The notes beneath the pieces are model-generated. The model saw only the letters and a program-made list of their open reading frames with translations. It did no database searches and was not told where the DNA came from. Below, one piece after another: positions 22,748-35,509 of a stretch of DNA of 64,000 nt. Origin of the DNA: Ricinus communis. Its lineage: Eukaryota > Streptophyta > Magnoliopsida > Malpighiales > Euphorbiaceae. The stretch is taken from positions 11,718,001 through 11,782,000 of the forward strand of contig NC_063257.1 of the NCBI RefSeq assembly GCF_019578655.1, in the 5' to 3' direction. Both the position numbers and the translations under genes were made by a program. The first letter of the stretch is position 1. Each line of letters begins with the position of its first letter.

Positions 22748-23960
22748 TCAAGTTAGATGTATTGGAACGACTAACTTGCTAAGATGCCTATCAAAAGTTG
22801 ACTTTGGTAATGCTTTAGTAAGTGTGTTAGCAAGTTGATCAGCAGCATGGATGTGATCAACAGTAAGAAGTTTGCGTTCAACCTGATTTCTAATATAGTG
22901 AAAATCAACAGTAAGGTGTTTCATTCTATTATGAAAGACTGGATTTTCACATAGATACGTGACTCCAATGTTATCACAGTAAATGAGTGGTGAACAACTC
23001 AATGGAATGCGAAGCTCGGAAAGTAGATTTTTAACCCAAGTTATTTCAGCTACAGCACTTGCTACTATCGTAGTTTGCTTGTTTGAGGACCAGCTGATCG
23101 GATTGTTCCTAAGAAATTGAAGATAACCAGTAGTAGAGATATGATCATTGACATCACCTGCCCAATCCGCATCAGAATACATAACAAGATTGAAGTTTTC
23201 ACTCTGCCTTAAACGAAGACCATAATTTAGAGTGCCTTTGAGATATCGAAGTACTCGTTTAACAACTTTCCAGTGTTGCTCAGATGGAGCATGCATAAAT
23301 TGAGATAGTTTATTGACAGCATATGATATAATCCGATCTTGTGAAGCTGGGATATTGAATTTTAGCATTGGTAGGTGAAGAGTCATCAGAGATTCGAAAA
23401 ATTTTAGTTGAACTCATAGGCGTCTAGGCTGGATTACAATTGTGCATATTTTCAACTTTAAGTAAATCAGAAATGTAACGAGTCTGAGACAAAAAGAGAG
23501 CCCAACTAATGAAAGACTTCAACTCCAAGAAAATAATGAATGTCACCCAAGTCCTTAATTGAAAACTAATTGGCAAGAGACGAAATAACTTGTTGAACCA
23601 CCGTGTTATTGCTGCCTGTAACAATAATGTCGTCCACATAAACTAAAATACAGACAGCTATATCAGGAGCTTGCTTGATGAACAAAGAACTGTCAGATTT
23701 GGACTTGAAAAATCCCATAGTAAGAAGATGAGCTTTGAGTTCATTGTACCAAGCACGCTGAGCTTGTTTGAGTTCGTAAATAGCCTTCTTCAATCGACAA
23801 AGATGTGTAGGATATAGAGGATTTTCAAAGCTCGGATTGCATGTAGACTTCTTCTTCAAAACAACTATGAAGAAATGCATTGTTGACATCAAGTTGTTTG
23901 ATGGGCCAATTATGTTGAACAGCAAGAGTTAGAACCACCCTAATTGTTGTTGGTTGGATT
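22748..23960 (-). pseudogene. Copia reverse transcriptase / RNase H remnant
   Basis: From 23960 the frame gives the copia RT core. The LDVNNAFLH motif and the catalytic YVDD box (VYVDDIIVTGSN, in 23925-23566) are visible. A frameshift near 23870 and another around 23570-23420 break it. RNase H lies in 23386-22748, with YSDADWAGD and the IYCDN motif preserved and a stretch around the catalytic Glu altered (AVAEITWVKN). No integrase or protease coding is present. The frames cannot give one polyprotein. Confidence 0.87.
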
Positions 23961-24065
23961 ATCAGCATTGATAGGAGTAGGCCAGCCTGTGGAAGCCATT
24001 GAAAGTGATGATGGCAGTTTGAATGTGAGAAAAAAAAGAAGGATCAGACTAGTTAGAGCTCATGT

Positions 24066-24077
24066 GCTCTGATACCA
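24066..24077 (-). other. Primer-binding site of the copia element
   Basis: On the minus strand the bases read tggtatcagagc, the standard plant copia primer-binding site complementary to the 3' end of initiator Met-tRNA. It directly follows the LTR end, which fixes the element's orientation. Confidence 0.9.
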
Positions 24078-24310
24078 TAAAGAGTAAAGGAATTTAACCT
24101 AATAGTCTTTTCTATTCATCATTGAAATGAAGAACCAATACATAAATACATCAGGTATGTGACTCTTTTATTACATGAGCAGTTTTATACGAAAATAACA
24201 ACTCACAGATAGTGGAACAAAAGCTAATGACTAAATCAAAACAGTAACTGAATGAGCTAAAAAGACTAAGTCAAAACAGTGACTGAGCAAGCTAAATATC
24301 TGCTATTATA
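24078..24310 (-). repeat. 5' LTR of the deleted copia element
   Basis: It is a direct repeat of 22469-22701. Its outer end (the minus-strand TGTTGGG start) has been replaced by an AT-repeat stretch from about 24305 onward, so the target duplication cannot be read. Confidence 0.82.
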
Positions 24311-26000
24311 TATATAAATATATAAAAATATATATATATATAAATATTATCTATATATTCATATAAATGATTATAAATATAAAAACACATAGATTAATTT
24401 ATTTATTTTAAGATGAATGTAAAATTATTGAGCATGGGTTTTCTTGAGTTAATTATTTTAGTGAATATGACTGGACCAAATTGATTATGTGTTAATAGTT
24501 AAAGTACATATTTTGTTTTCTAAAAATTTCAATTAAAGTCTTAGACTTTTTAAACTATACAAAATTAGTCAAAATAAGTATTTATAAGTAAAAGGAGGCT
24601 TTATTATATAGAATTTGTGCTTAAGGACCAAAATGCAGTTTTTCCTTCAACCATTTTAGCCTCCCATTTTCTTTTCCTCCCATTTTTGCTCTCTCTCTCA
24701 CCTCCCATTGACAAACCCCATTTTCACCCATCCTCCACCGTTCGACCCCAAAACTTGAAGCTCTCACCATCCCAATTGCTGCAGCCACTGCAACTGCCAA
24801 TATTGCAGCTTTAACTCGCTGGAAAAGCGAGTTTGGGGGAGGAAGAAGGCAAGTTAGCAGTTACCACCCCCATTTCGACCAAACGACAGCAATTCAGGCC
24901 AAGGCGTCACCACCATTAGACTCCCCAACATTAAAAACGTCTATTTGGAGCTGGGCAGCTGTTGTCATCAGAGGAGGAAGGAGGACGCGTGTTACCGGAG
25001 CAAGAATCTCCAAGGCTCAATTTGCCTAATCTGTGAGAAGTTAGGCTGAAATTTGTATACGAGTGGACTCCTTACGATATAAGCTTCGCGTAGGTGGTCT
25101 TGGATTCCATTTTCGATGATGTTCAGATTTTTCGGCCACTGCGTGCAGCGGCGCACTGGATTGCGCGCCGAAGAATAAAATTTTTCGTGAATTAAATTTG
25201 GAGAGATTTGGCGGTATTAGTTTACTCAAGTTCGACTCGAGTAATAAATTATGAATTTTGGAATTAAATTGAGATTATTTAATTTGGTTAATTTAATTGA
25301 TAATTATTTATTTATCTATGTGTTTATAAGCTTGTACTTAAGATCACATATTATTATGTTAGTTGTGTGTGGCAAAGAATTATTTGGATACCGAGAATTT
25401 AGTAGAGTTATAATAAATTATTTGAAGTACGAGATATTATTAATTATTTGTGGAAGCGCGGTAAGGACTCAGTTTGCTGTGAGTCCTATTGGTCCTCTAG
25501 TATGCTGAAATTTTTTATATGTATACTTTTAAAAATTTATTAGCATGAGATCTTTTCTTAACCGTGATTAGAAATATTGTCATTTTTCTATTAGAAGAAT
25601 TGAGAATGGATGACGACAATTTTTAGCCTTTTATATATGTTGGAATTTGAGAATTTTTTTAGTTTGATAAATGAGTGTGCACTCATTACCGTGGCTTATT
25701 CGATCACACATTGGACATTGAATAATAATAGGATATACTGTCGTTGGGACATAGCTTAGTGTACGCAGTATCTTTGAGGCATGTATTAGGTAATGCCTTT
25801 TTGGGGCTTTGTCTTGATAATATGAATAGTTGTTTGCACTTTAGATTCTGCATAGATAATACGTCTGAGTGCTTAATGTTGTTATAGATCCGTAGAATAC
25901 ATTGATGAGTGTATATTATATTTTTAATAAAAATTTAGCGTTTATTTTACAGTTTCAACAACACAACAGATCTTATTAATTTATTCGAGTTTGGATTAAA

Positions 26001-26450
26001 ATTTCATTTATGTATTAATCCCATATTTATTTGTGTCTATAAAATATAAATATATGTACTTAATATGTATTAACCCTTGTTTGTTCCCTTTTGTTTTATT
26101 TTTATCTCATCACTTTATTTTTAACATTTTTCAGATATTTTTGTTGCTCTCTTAGTAGATCCCCACAAAGCATTGTTCCCAATATTTAAATATTATCTAA
26201 TAAACCAATATTTATTTTCTCTAAAATAGTTAAAGATAATAATAAAAATGAATTAATACAAGGATTTTTGATCCATACTCAAAACAATATTAAGAAAGAG
26301 GAGAAGAAATGCATAACTTGGATAATAAAATTAACAACCTTTGTGTCAAAAACAAAATTCTAGTTTTATTTCTATTGTTTTCAATTATTTAGGTCAGGCA
26401 CCAAAATAGAAAAAATTGAGAAGTTCAGGAGTCATTTTACAATTTTTACT
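26001..26450. other. AT-rich spacer
   Basis: I see no gene or clear repeat here. Confidence 0.5.
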
Positions 26451-26459
26451 AAAATTATT

Positions 26460-27468
26460 GGAAAGATGTGCATTTTTGCCCTTGATGTTTATAGTTAGGA
26501 GGACATTTGCTCCTAAACTACTTTTAGGCGCAAATAAGACATCCAAGTTTCTAAAACTTGTAATCTAAGTCCCTTGATTAACAGAGAAATGAAACAATGT
26601 TATAGGCGAGTCAACTCAGTTTCTCAAGTCAACATTGTCATCTGTTCTGTACACATTTAATCACTTGAAAATCGTTGTAAGGACTAGATTACAAAAATTT
26701 GCTAGAAGAATTCATTTTTTCGTTAAACACATATATATAAAAACAAGTTGGCAAAATATAGCAACTATATAAAAAGAATACAAAGATCCAATAGATTGTA
26801 TCTTGTACTGAAAAAAAATAATAATTTTTTATAACCAATTCATATTAAATTAATCAAAACAAAAAACAAAAGACATGTTTGATTTTATTAGAGACTTTGT
26901 TAGAGTGAGAAATCCTTAGAGGAGAAATTTCCATCACATGTGGCTTCATTAATACCCCTTTTCATGCTTTACTATTTTAGAGATAGAGACGAAAATGACA
27001 AAAAAGAAAAAACTCCAAATTAAGATGTTAACTTTTGTTTTTAATTTCGGATGGAGAAAGACTGATTGATGGACTAACTTGAAATGCTGAGGTATGTGTA
27101 ACAATGACGATGACTTATATAAAGATCAATCGACTTCTCTTTATAAAAATAGAATGAAAGAAATAGCAATGATCGCTTATAAAAATATATAATAATTGAG
27201 TTGAGTTTGGTTAATATATTTTTTTACTGGGTTTGAAAGAGACATTAATTGAAAATATTGAGGTTCTAGATTGTTGACTCGTCTAAAATCGGAATGAGTT
27301 TAGATAACTAAACTCATAATTTAATGCCATTTAGTTTTTTCTTTTATTGATGGAAGGGCTTGAATTATAGATTTTAAAGACCTTAATGGCTTATTAGCGC
27401 TTAAAAATTGTTTAAGGGCAAATGTGCACATAACTATAAACGTGAAGGATAAAAACGCACCTTTCCCC
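26460..27468. mobile_element. Non-autonomous Mutator-like element, about 1.0 kb
   Basis: The first roughly 140 bp are repeated in inverse at the right end (27327-27468), with shared blocks such as gtttatagtta and acatttgc plus cttaaac/cctaaac. The flanks carry a near-perfect 9-bp duplication, aaaattatt (26451-26459) and aaaactatt (27469-27477). Long inverted repeats with a 9-bp duplication and no coding capacity fit a non-autonomous MULE. The TIR sequence is unlike the MULE at 2871. The right end lies about 200 bp from the start codon of the tubulin-folding cofactor E gene. Confidence 0.78.
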
Positions 27469-27671
27469 AAAACTATTTGAACTTGAAACTTGAAATTACG
27501 AAAGATGGTAGCGGCAGTCAAATTACATGGTTGAATGTGGATTTAGTACAGCGGCTGGAGACAGTAGCTCGATGATACTGCAAATATTCAAAAGGAAGAT
27601 AGTGAAGAGAACAACTCGTCAGTTTCACTGACGCTTTTAGAACAATTACGTAGTGCTACAGCGACAAGAAA

Positions 27672-30600
27672 ATGCAGGACAACGAGCCATTCAAACTCGG
27701 GCAGCGAGTTCACTCAGCAAGCGATCCTCGCCGAATTGGAATGGTGAAATACATTGGACCAGTCGAAGGCTATTCGGGCACGTGGGTAGGCGTTGATTGG
27801 GATAATGGAGAAGGGAAACACGATGGCTCAGTGAACGGAGTCCGATATTTCCAAGCAAGATCAGACAAGTCCGGTTCATTCATTCGGGTCCCGAATCTGA
27901 ATCCGGGTATTTCGTTAGTAGAAGCTTTACATATCAGATACAAAGGGGAATCCACTAAAGAAGAAGAGGGTATATTTTACTTTTGGCAATTTAGCATTTT
28001 TTTTTTTTAAAAGAGTGGTTTTTTTTTTTTTTCTTAAGCGAGTTTTTCTTTTTGGTTTTTGTTGTGCAGATGAAATGTATGTACTTTCAGCTAGTAACAA
28101 AAAGGTATCTGTTGAATTTGTGGGGAAAGAGAAAATAAAAGATAAATTAAGTAAATTTGACGAATTGAAGAGTGCTTCACTGCCTTTTCTGGGTATCAGC
28201 TCTCCTGGATCACCAACTGATATCAGAAATTTGGTGCCAAGTTAGTTTATTTGGTTATTACTTATGTTTAGTATTCTTCATTTCAGTTTCAGCTCATTTC
28301 ATTTTGGGGCAAGTATCTAAGAAAGGCCATAGCATGCACGTTTAGTCTCGCCTGTAAAATAAGTGATTGTTAATCATGGGGAGAAAGGGGGTTCAGATGT
28401 TGTTAATCATTTGATATTGCAGTGAGTAAGGATCCCATTTACCCTTGCAATTATATGTATGTGAAAGTAACTTGTTTAATACTTCTCTTGTTAGATCTGA
28501 AGGAGCTAGACTTGACGGGAAATTTACTTTCAGAATGGAAGGTACATTCTGTATCCATTTTTGTTGTCTACTGCTGCATTGAAAAGAATTAATAATGAGA
28601 CCTTTTACCAGATCTTACATCCTCATTTGAAATATTTTGAACAATTATCATCTGAACCTTGCAATGAATATGAAGCATGTGATATTGAGTGTATGTGTTC
28701 AATTTTAATGCAAAAGTTAGCTTGGTGTTAGTAATGAGGTGCATTTATTTCTTCTCTACTTGCTATTTTTCTTGTGCTACTTATTTAATAAATTGCTTGG
28801 TGCTGATGTACAGTATCTCTTGTTTGAATTTATCTCTGCAGGATATCGGTACCATATGCGAGCAATTACCAGCTCTTGCAGCACTTAATTTGTCTAATAA
28901 CTTAATGTCACGGACCATCGCTGAGTTATCCCAACTGAAAAACATCCATATTCTAGTTTTAAACAATACTGGCATAAATTGGACACAGGTGGACTACTGC
29001 TTTTTGTTTCATGTTTATGCTATTTTTTGTTTTATTATTTCTATGTTGTTTTTTTCCCTTCTTTATTTTATAATCGGAAGCTAAAAATAGTTTTTGGACT
29101 TTGTAGGTTGAAGTACTTAATCATCTATTGCCAGCGATTGAGGAGCTACATCTGATGGGGAATGGCATCGGCACAATAATGGTAGCACCTTTCAACTAGA
29201 TTTTGCATATGAATCATGTCTGCAAAGTAATATGTCAATATCTGTTCTCATTAATCTCAACAAATTGAATTTTGTGGATGGTTAGTGATTTCATGAGTAT
29301 GGTGAGAATTGGACAACAATAAAATATTATGAAAGAATGACTAGGTCTTTTAAGAAAGGTGAAAGCAACTACATAGAACTTATAATTCACTTTTCCCTTC
29401 TACCTCCAACTAAGTTCCACCAATCATTTTCCCTTCCTTCTCTTTGCTTTCCAAACAAGCAGCGTGTTAGTATGATAATGGTGATAAACATGATGAATGA
29501 TTAGTCAATTTGAAGACTTTATCCAGAAATCCTTGTAAATATCAATAAGGGAGGTGTATTTAGCTCTTAATATGAGCAATTATTTAAACTGGAGCATGTT
29601 GCTGAAAATCCAATACATTTTTTGATGTAAAAGCGTGTGAATCTAATTGAATCCATTTTAAAAATGAGTAGTGAAATGGCCAAGTTAAGACTGGATACCT
29701 GACTGTACTTTGTGACCTCTGTTGTTATGAATGCACAACTGGAGAACTACTAACTAATGGTAAAGTTAATGGACACTATATGCTTAGACTTTTTCTTTTC
29801 CACTCAAAAAAGGGAGCTGGAAAAAACTAGAGGATTTTTCACTGATCTTTTTTGTAGTTATTCATCCTGTTCTTTTGCTTTCTACTTAAGTCTTTTCTTG
29901 ACTTCATAGGCTTCTTTTCAGTAGGGCTCAGTTAGTTGCTCTTTTTTTTTTTTCCCTAGTCATCATCTTCATCAATTGTTCAAGGATTTGATTCTTTGCG
30001 ACTTCTGAATTTGGAAGATAATTTTATAGCTGAATGGAATGAAATCTTAAAGCTTTCTTCACTAAGAAGGTCAGAAAGATGTGTGTTATTCGATCTGAAA
30101 TTTATTCAATTTGATTTTTTATTTCTTGCTTTGCCATTTTATTGATAAATATTATTATTTTATTTGTTTTATTTATTTTTTTACTCAGTTTGGAGCAGCT
30201 TTATTTGAACAAAAACAGATTGAAAAGAATCTTTTACCCAGATGCTGATACAATAGACAAATTACTTACCGGGTCTGAATCTAATGTTGAAATTCCTTTT
30301 CAAAATTTGCGTTGCCTTCTTCTTGGTAATTAATCAAGTATTCATCTTTGTTATCGTACTCTTTTGTGCTACTTGATAGAAGCATCTGATCTTCTTATAT
30401 CTGCTTCAGGAGGTAACAGAATTGAGGATCTGGCCTCAGTTGATTCGTTAAACTCATTCCCAAGATTGGTGGTAAGATACTGAGATATATGATGCAAGTC
30501 TTTTACTTGATGCCACATTGGGAACATGTAGCTCAGCATATCAATGTACTATGAAATAAATCCATAGGAGGGACTATCAGTTTTGTTCCTGTCTGTATAT

Positions 30601-33600
30601 GGTGGGTCATCCTTAAATATCACAATTTTCAGACTTGCTAATTTTGCTTGAAGATTTTATATTACCAGATGGGTATTTTGAAAATTCTTTAGTACCATGA
30701 CTAATAGTGAAATTCATATTCTTCCTGTTTTTGTTTCGTACTTGTCCTACTATTTGTTTGATCCATAAGAGTGAAGTGGGATATATGGAATATGTACTCT
30801 ACCATAGTTCATTGGATAAGCTAAATTCCTGATCTACCACTTAATGCTCTATTTAGTGCAATGACTATATCTTCTGTCCTCATTAATCAAGCAAGACCAC
30901 AAGGTGAAAGGCTGGCTGAACCAGTAGCCATGCAAGTTGATAGTCAATCAGTTTGAAGCCTATTAGAAGTTATCAGAAAATACTTGCAGCACATATCTTC
31001 TTGTTATCCTGATGTGGGATTGACTCATTGTCAGAGATCCAACCCTTATGTTCTAACTCTAGTTTAGTTGTATAACAGATTCAGGCTTTTAAATATCTGG
31101 TATTGTTAATATTATCTGTGATTGTCACATCTTTCTTTAGAGTTTAAAAAAGAAATTAATTTATAGAGCTAGAGCTTCTCCCATTTCTTACCACCAGTAT
31201 ATTGCTATAGCTATAGCAGCTTCAGCGCAGAATTAACCTAAGCTTCAGGCTATATCAGATTTTGGTGATCATTCAGTTATTTGACTCAAAACATGTACAA
31301 GAGTGCTTTTTTCTGCAGTCGTACATTTGCATATAGAAGTTAGATGGTAATAGGATGAAAAACTTATAAAACAGAGAGAGAAGACTGCAGTTTGTAGCTG
31401 AAACTAAAGTTTAGTTTGGTTAATTGCCTATGCTGTAAATTTGGGTTCCAGTAGGTGAACAACATGAAAATTCTGCTCTGCAATTCACTGTACAACAAAT
31501 TCTCTTCTTTTGTATTTCCCACATGATGACAAGTTTTTGTTCAGTATGAAAGAACTTGGCAACTGGTCGTGTTGTAATTGAATATTTGGACCTAGTCTCA
31601 TAATTATATGATATTAAGGTCACTTGTATCAAATAAAACCATGCTAATGATGGGTAGCAATTTCCCAAAAAAGGCACCAAACATACATAGAATGTGACTT
31701 TTCATTACTCCGGATAATGATATTTGCAATATAATCCTAGTATTTCTTTATTTCAGTTAAATTAGGCTTCATCAATATGTCAAATAGATGTATAGGGTAC
31801 AATGCTCCTTACATGAATGAGTATAGTTTATTCTTGCCTCTGCTTGACCTATAGTGTCATATTGGTTGAAAACATAGGTATAGAAGCATTCAAAATTTTA
31901 GAATTGATGGTTGAGAGGTGAAATGTGTTCCGGGAGCACATTAGTCACTAGCTTCTGTTCTTATGATTCTTGCTTTGCTATTTTCTAGGATGTCAGGCTT
32001 TCTGAAAATCCAATAGCTGATACTGGAAGAGGTGGTATCCCAAGATTTGTTTTGATCGCAAGGTTATCAAAAGTTGAAATACTAAATGGAAGTGAGGTAA
32101 AACTCCCAAAGTCCTAAGTTCTTTGCAGCCACATGGATTTTACTTTTGTGAATCTAATCTACCATCCTCTCATGGTCCCCTAGGTAACTCCTCGTGAAAG
32201 AAAGGACTCTGAAATCCGGTACATGCCTGTATCTGGGCCCTTCATTTCACCATTTTGGAAATATAAGAATATTAACATAGGCAACTATTCTTGCCATTGT
32301 ATTTGTATTTTTTTTTTGTCTTGTACATATATTTTCTTTGGCTTTATGATTTATGTTCTGAGAATATCTAAATTCAAAAAAAAAAAAATGTTCTGGGAAT
32401 ACTCTGATTTCTCTTTCTTTGAATATTTGTTGCAGATATGTCCGGTTAGTTATGTCAAAGCTACAGGACAATACAATTGAAATCAAAGAGCTACATCCAA
32501 GGTAATCAGTCGTGTGAAGCTCTTGTCCTTTTAGCTATTGCCAACTCAAATCCCAGACAGAATTTGCAAATTTAATAGCTTGTTTCCTGTTCATCTGTAT
32601 TTGGGATTTGATCATTTACAAAGTTCCTACTATTGAGTTCAGAATACAGTTTATTTCTAGGTCTGGTTTTGTGTAGTTGATGTGAAGGTCAATTTCTTCA
32701 GGATTTGTAGGATATATGTCAGTTGAGTTTTACCAACCATCTCAAATGTTTTCAAGCTCATCTGCTTCCTAAGAGGGACTAAATGTTAGTCAAAAACTCC
32801 CTTTTATCCCAGACTTGCCATCACCTTCCATAACTTAAATTAAATGAAAGTCTGGAATGAAAACTCCAATGAACTCAACCATACGTAAATGGAAATTTAA
32901 TGTTTCTTATTATTTCGGAGATAATGTTCTTCCTATTTACTATGGACTTAACTTGAAAATAGGTTTGCTGTGCTCAAGGCTCTTCATGGCATTGAAGATG
33001 AAAGGCCATCAATTGGAACTTCAAGCCCTCAAAAAATGGCTTCTGGACTTATATGTATGAACCTTTAGATGTTTTTCATCGTTTCTTTTTCTTCTATGTA
33101 CATGCAATATCCTCTTTTAAACAGTATGCTAATAATGCAGCAATAACTTTAAAATGTGTGGGTGCATCCATTGGTGAGAAACCTCTCATAACAAAGAAAT
33201 TGCCAGCAACTGCAACGGTAATATTCATATCGCTTATATTAAATGTCTGTTTGGACATCCTCTTAAGATATATTCAAGTTCATTACTCATTTTAGGTTGG
33301 CAAGCTCAAAATTCTATGTGAAAGCTTTTTCAAGCTTAAGTCTATCAAGCCGAGATTATTTCTTCAGGAAGAGGTTTGTCTAGCTCCACCATTTCTATTA
33401 TTTATTAGTACCTATTGATGCTGGCTGAATACCCTCTTGATATTTTGATCATTTGATAGAGTTAGGTTACTGCTCACTGTGATTCATTATTCTGCCGTAG
33501 TGCCCAACTGCCAACTGATCGAGAACGAAATTATCTCTGACCTATAACTTGATGGTTCTCCCCAAACTATATTCTGCTGTAAAATTGCCATCTTCATAGT

Positions 33601-34174
33601 TCTTATGAAATTTCTCCTCGAATGGCTAGGTGTTTTCATCATGTATGTCTAACAGTTTTTTTTCTTTTTCTTTAGCATTAATTGTTTTTTTATTTGCTCC
33701 ATGATTTTGAAATACCATATCACCTAACCATCGGAATAGATGAAAAAGAAGAGGAAGGGGAGCAGAATCATTCATTCCATGACTTCCTGACCTCATTCCT
33801 TCCTCTTAGCATGGATCGCTTACCAAGTGGGAAGGGACATCTTTGACCAGACAAGGAAATCTTGTAATGTTGGAAAGTACAATCATATGCGCAATTGGTT
33901 TCTCTCTTATTCTGTCATTGATAGGTTTTATTAACTCGAGTAGTGGATCTTGGAACCCGAAAAACTCCAATTCTGGACAATAACCCAATAAACTCAATTA
34001 GTGTCCTTTTGTATTAACTTAGGAGTTATCTTTTCTCTATTCTCTTATCATTTTCTTTTGTTTGATAATTTACAGGGTTCCCCCCTACCCTTACTGCTGG
34101 ATGATGAAATGTTAACTTTAATGGATATTGGGATTGGCAATGACTCGACCATTCTCGTTGATGAAGAGAGCTGA
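27672..34174 (+). CDS. TFCE: Tubulin-folding cofactor E (TBCE; PFIFFERLING orthologue)
   Basis: Fifteen exons: 27672-27969, 28070-28240, 28495-28541, 28842-28988, 29107-29181, 29960-30069, 30189-30325, 30410-30471, 31989-32096, 32184-32218, 32436-32501, 32963-33054, 33141-33217, 33296-33373 and 34076-34174. All phases agree and give 533 residues, close to the plant orthologue length. Residues 10-73 are a CAP-Gly domain, with GKHDGS at 48-53 where the canonical motif is GKNDGS. Leucine-rich repeats occupy roughly 155-380 (LKELDLTGN, LAALNLSNN, LRLLNLEDN), and a ubiquitin-like domain follows from about 450 to the end (LPATATVGKLKILCESFF). Cofactor E acts in the cytosol with cofactors C and D to fold and release alpha/beta-tubulin; loss in Arabidopsis (pfi) disrupts microtubules and embryo division. 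The promoter is confined by a transposon 200 bp upstream. Confidence 0.95.
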
Positions 34175-35360
34175 CACTTGACACAAGTAGATACAAATGA
34201 GCTCATTATATACTACTGCAAATTTTATGAGTTGGAGTTTAATGTTGTTTCAGATTTTGCTTCAGCTTTTCCATTTACACCTTATTAGATCCATGATATA
34301 TCTTCTACCATTTCTCTCTTCATGCTTGTGATCCACGACGACTAATAGTTAATGCTTTGAAAATGTTCAGTGCCCGGAACTGAAATCCTCCCGATGAATT
34401 GAGCATAAAAATGCAGATCCTCCAAGACAATGCTAGGAATAGATCCTTGGAAAAAATACACAATATAGATCGGCCAAGGCTTAAAAATGTTGATTTAGAT
34501 GGCTTGATGACGAGGGCAACAAAGAAAGAATCGAGGAAGGATTTATTAAGTTTGTCACAAGGTCCAATTACAAGGTCAAGGGCTAAGAAGCTTTAAGAGT
34601 CTTTAAATAGATATATGCAAGAGTGGACTAACAATAGAAGTTCAATAGGATTTGGTCCACCAAATGAAATTCATAAAGGATGAGCTTGTTTAATGTTTTT
34701 AAAGTCTAAGTTTATAAAGGTCAAATGAATTTTGTTCAATGTTTATGAAGGCTTGTTTAGCTTTTAGTATCTTATTTGGTTATATGTTAAGCTTGTAAGG
34801 AAACTCATATTAGATCAGATTAATTAAGAGTTTTATTTGTTTTAGAATTTTGGATATATCTTTAAAACATGTCAAATTTGTATGCCTTTTTTTTCAGATT
34901 ATGATTAATTAAAATTTTTATTTTCTTTCAAATTTGTATGTGCTTGAGACACGTGCGCGATAATTTCTTTTTTTTACTTTATGTACTAAAGACTATTTTA
35001 AATTAGACAAATAACATTCTTCTATTGTGATGTCTTTTTTTATTTTCTATTATATTATTATTAATAACTTGTTATTATATTTTTTATTAATTTTATATTT
35101 TCAATAATTTTATATTACTTTGTTACAGCACTGAATTTATTTTTAATAATATGCTAGTATTTTTATAATGAAAGTATCATATATTAAAATTAAATTTTAT
35201 ATGTAAATGAAACTTTATTAATGACTCAAATTTTTATGAAAATATAAAATTCAATCATATTTTAATAGATATTCGTTTTTTAAATTATATTGCATTTTTT
35301 TATATAAAATGCAAATTTAAATTATTTTTTATTATCACCTAATAATAGTTTAAATTTTAA
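34175..35360. other. 3' flank of TFCE and gypsy-like debris
   Basis: The first part is the presumed 3' UTR. The gypsy-type tail at 34399-34596 is listed separately. From 34600 to 34900 the sequence looks like a worn LTR, with no clear ends. AT-rich DNA follows. Confidence 0.4.
34399..34596 (+). pseudogene. Fragment of a Ty3-gypsy polyprotein C-terminus
   Basis: A 65-codon frame ends in LSQGPITRSRAKKL. Plant gypsy polyproteins very commonly end with a GP(I/L)TR(A/S)RAK segment, which is the only basis for the call. No RT or integrase sequence adjoins it, so at most a 3' fragment of an element remains. Confidence 0.5.
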
Positions 35361-35364
35361 AAAT

Positions 35365-35365
<1 letters not shown>

Positions 35366-35397
<32 letters not shown>
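35366..35397. repeat. (AAT)n microsatellite
   Basis: About ten AAT units lie in AT-rich spacer. Confidence 0.93.
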
Positions 35398-35509
35398 GCA
35401 ATAATAACAATACTAATAATATAAAATTAATAATTTTATATTCATAATTATAAATTGTAAACATACACAAATTCATCGGTAAAAACTATAAATATCAATT
35501 ATAAAACTA

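Larger units (their letters stand above)
22469..24310 (-). mobile_element. Ty1-copia retrotransposon, internally deleted
   Basis: Two direct repeats of about 235-250 bp bound a 1.36-kb interior. Reading the minus strand: 5' LTR (24310-24078), a 12-base primer-binding site tggtatcagagc complementary to initiator Met-tRNA (24077-24066), the opening of a gag-like frame ([14 protein letters not shown], near 23999), then directly the reverse transcriptase from its LDVNNAFLH motif, RNase H, a 27-base G-run and the 3' LTR. The rest of gag, protease and integrase are missing. It is a non-autonomous, decayed copy. Confidence 0.88.
22329..26000. mobile_element. Possible large LTR (solo or partial) containing a nested copia element
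   Basis: At 22329 the sequence tgtaacacccgtatta has the form of many plant LTR starts. After removing the copia block at 22469-24310, the text continues with aaggaccaaaatgcag, a pyrimidine-rich ctctctctcacctccc patch and a G+C-richer stretch to about 25240, followed by AT-rich sequence. This pattern is familiar from long LTRs of plant gypsy-type elements. I cannot find the matching tgttaca-type end, a partner LTR or a target duplication, so the right border is arbitrary and the call is inference. Confidence 0.35.

Noticed and set aside
24617..25229. Short frames in the less AT-rich patch at 24.6-25.2 kb as genes
   Set aside because: They have no domain, lie within LTR-like text, and conflict with each other in strand and frame.
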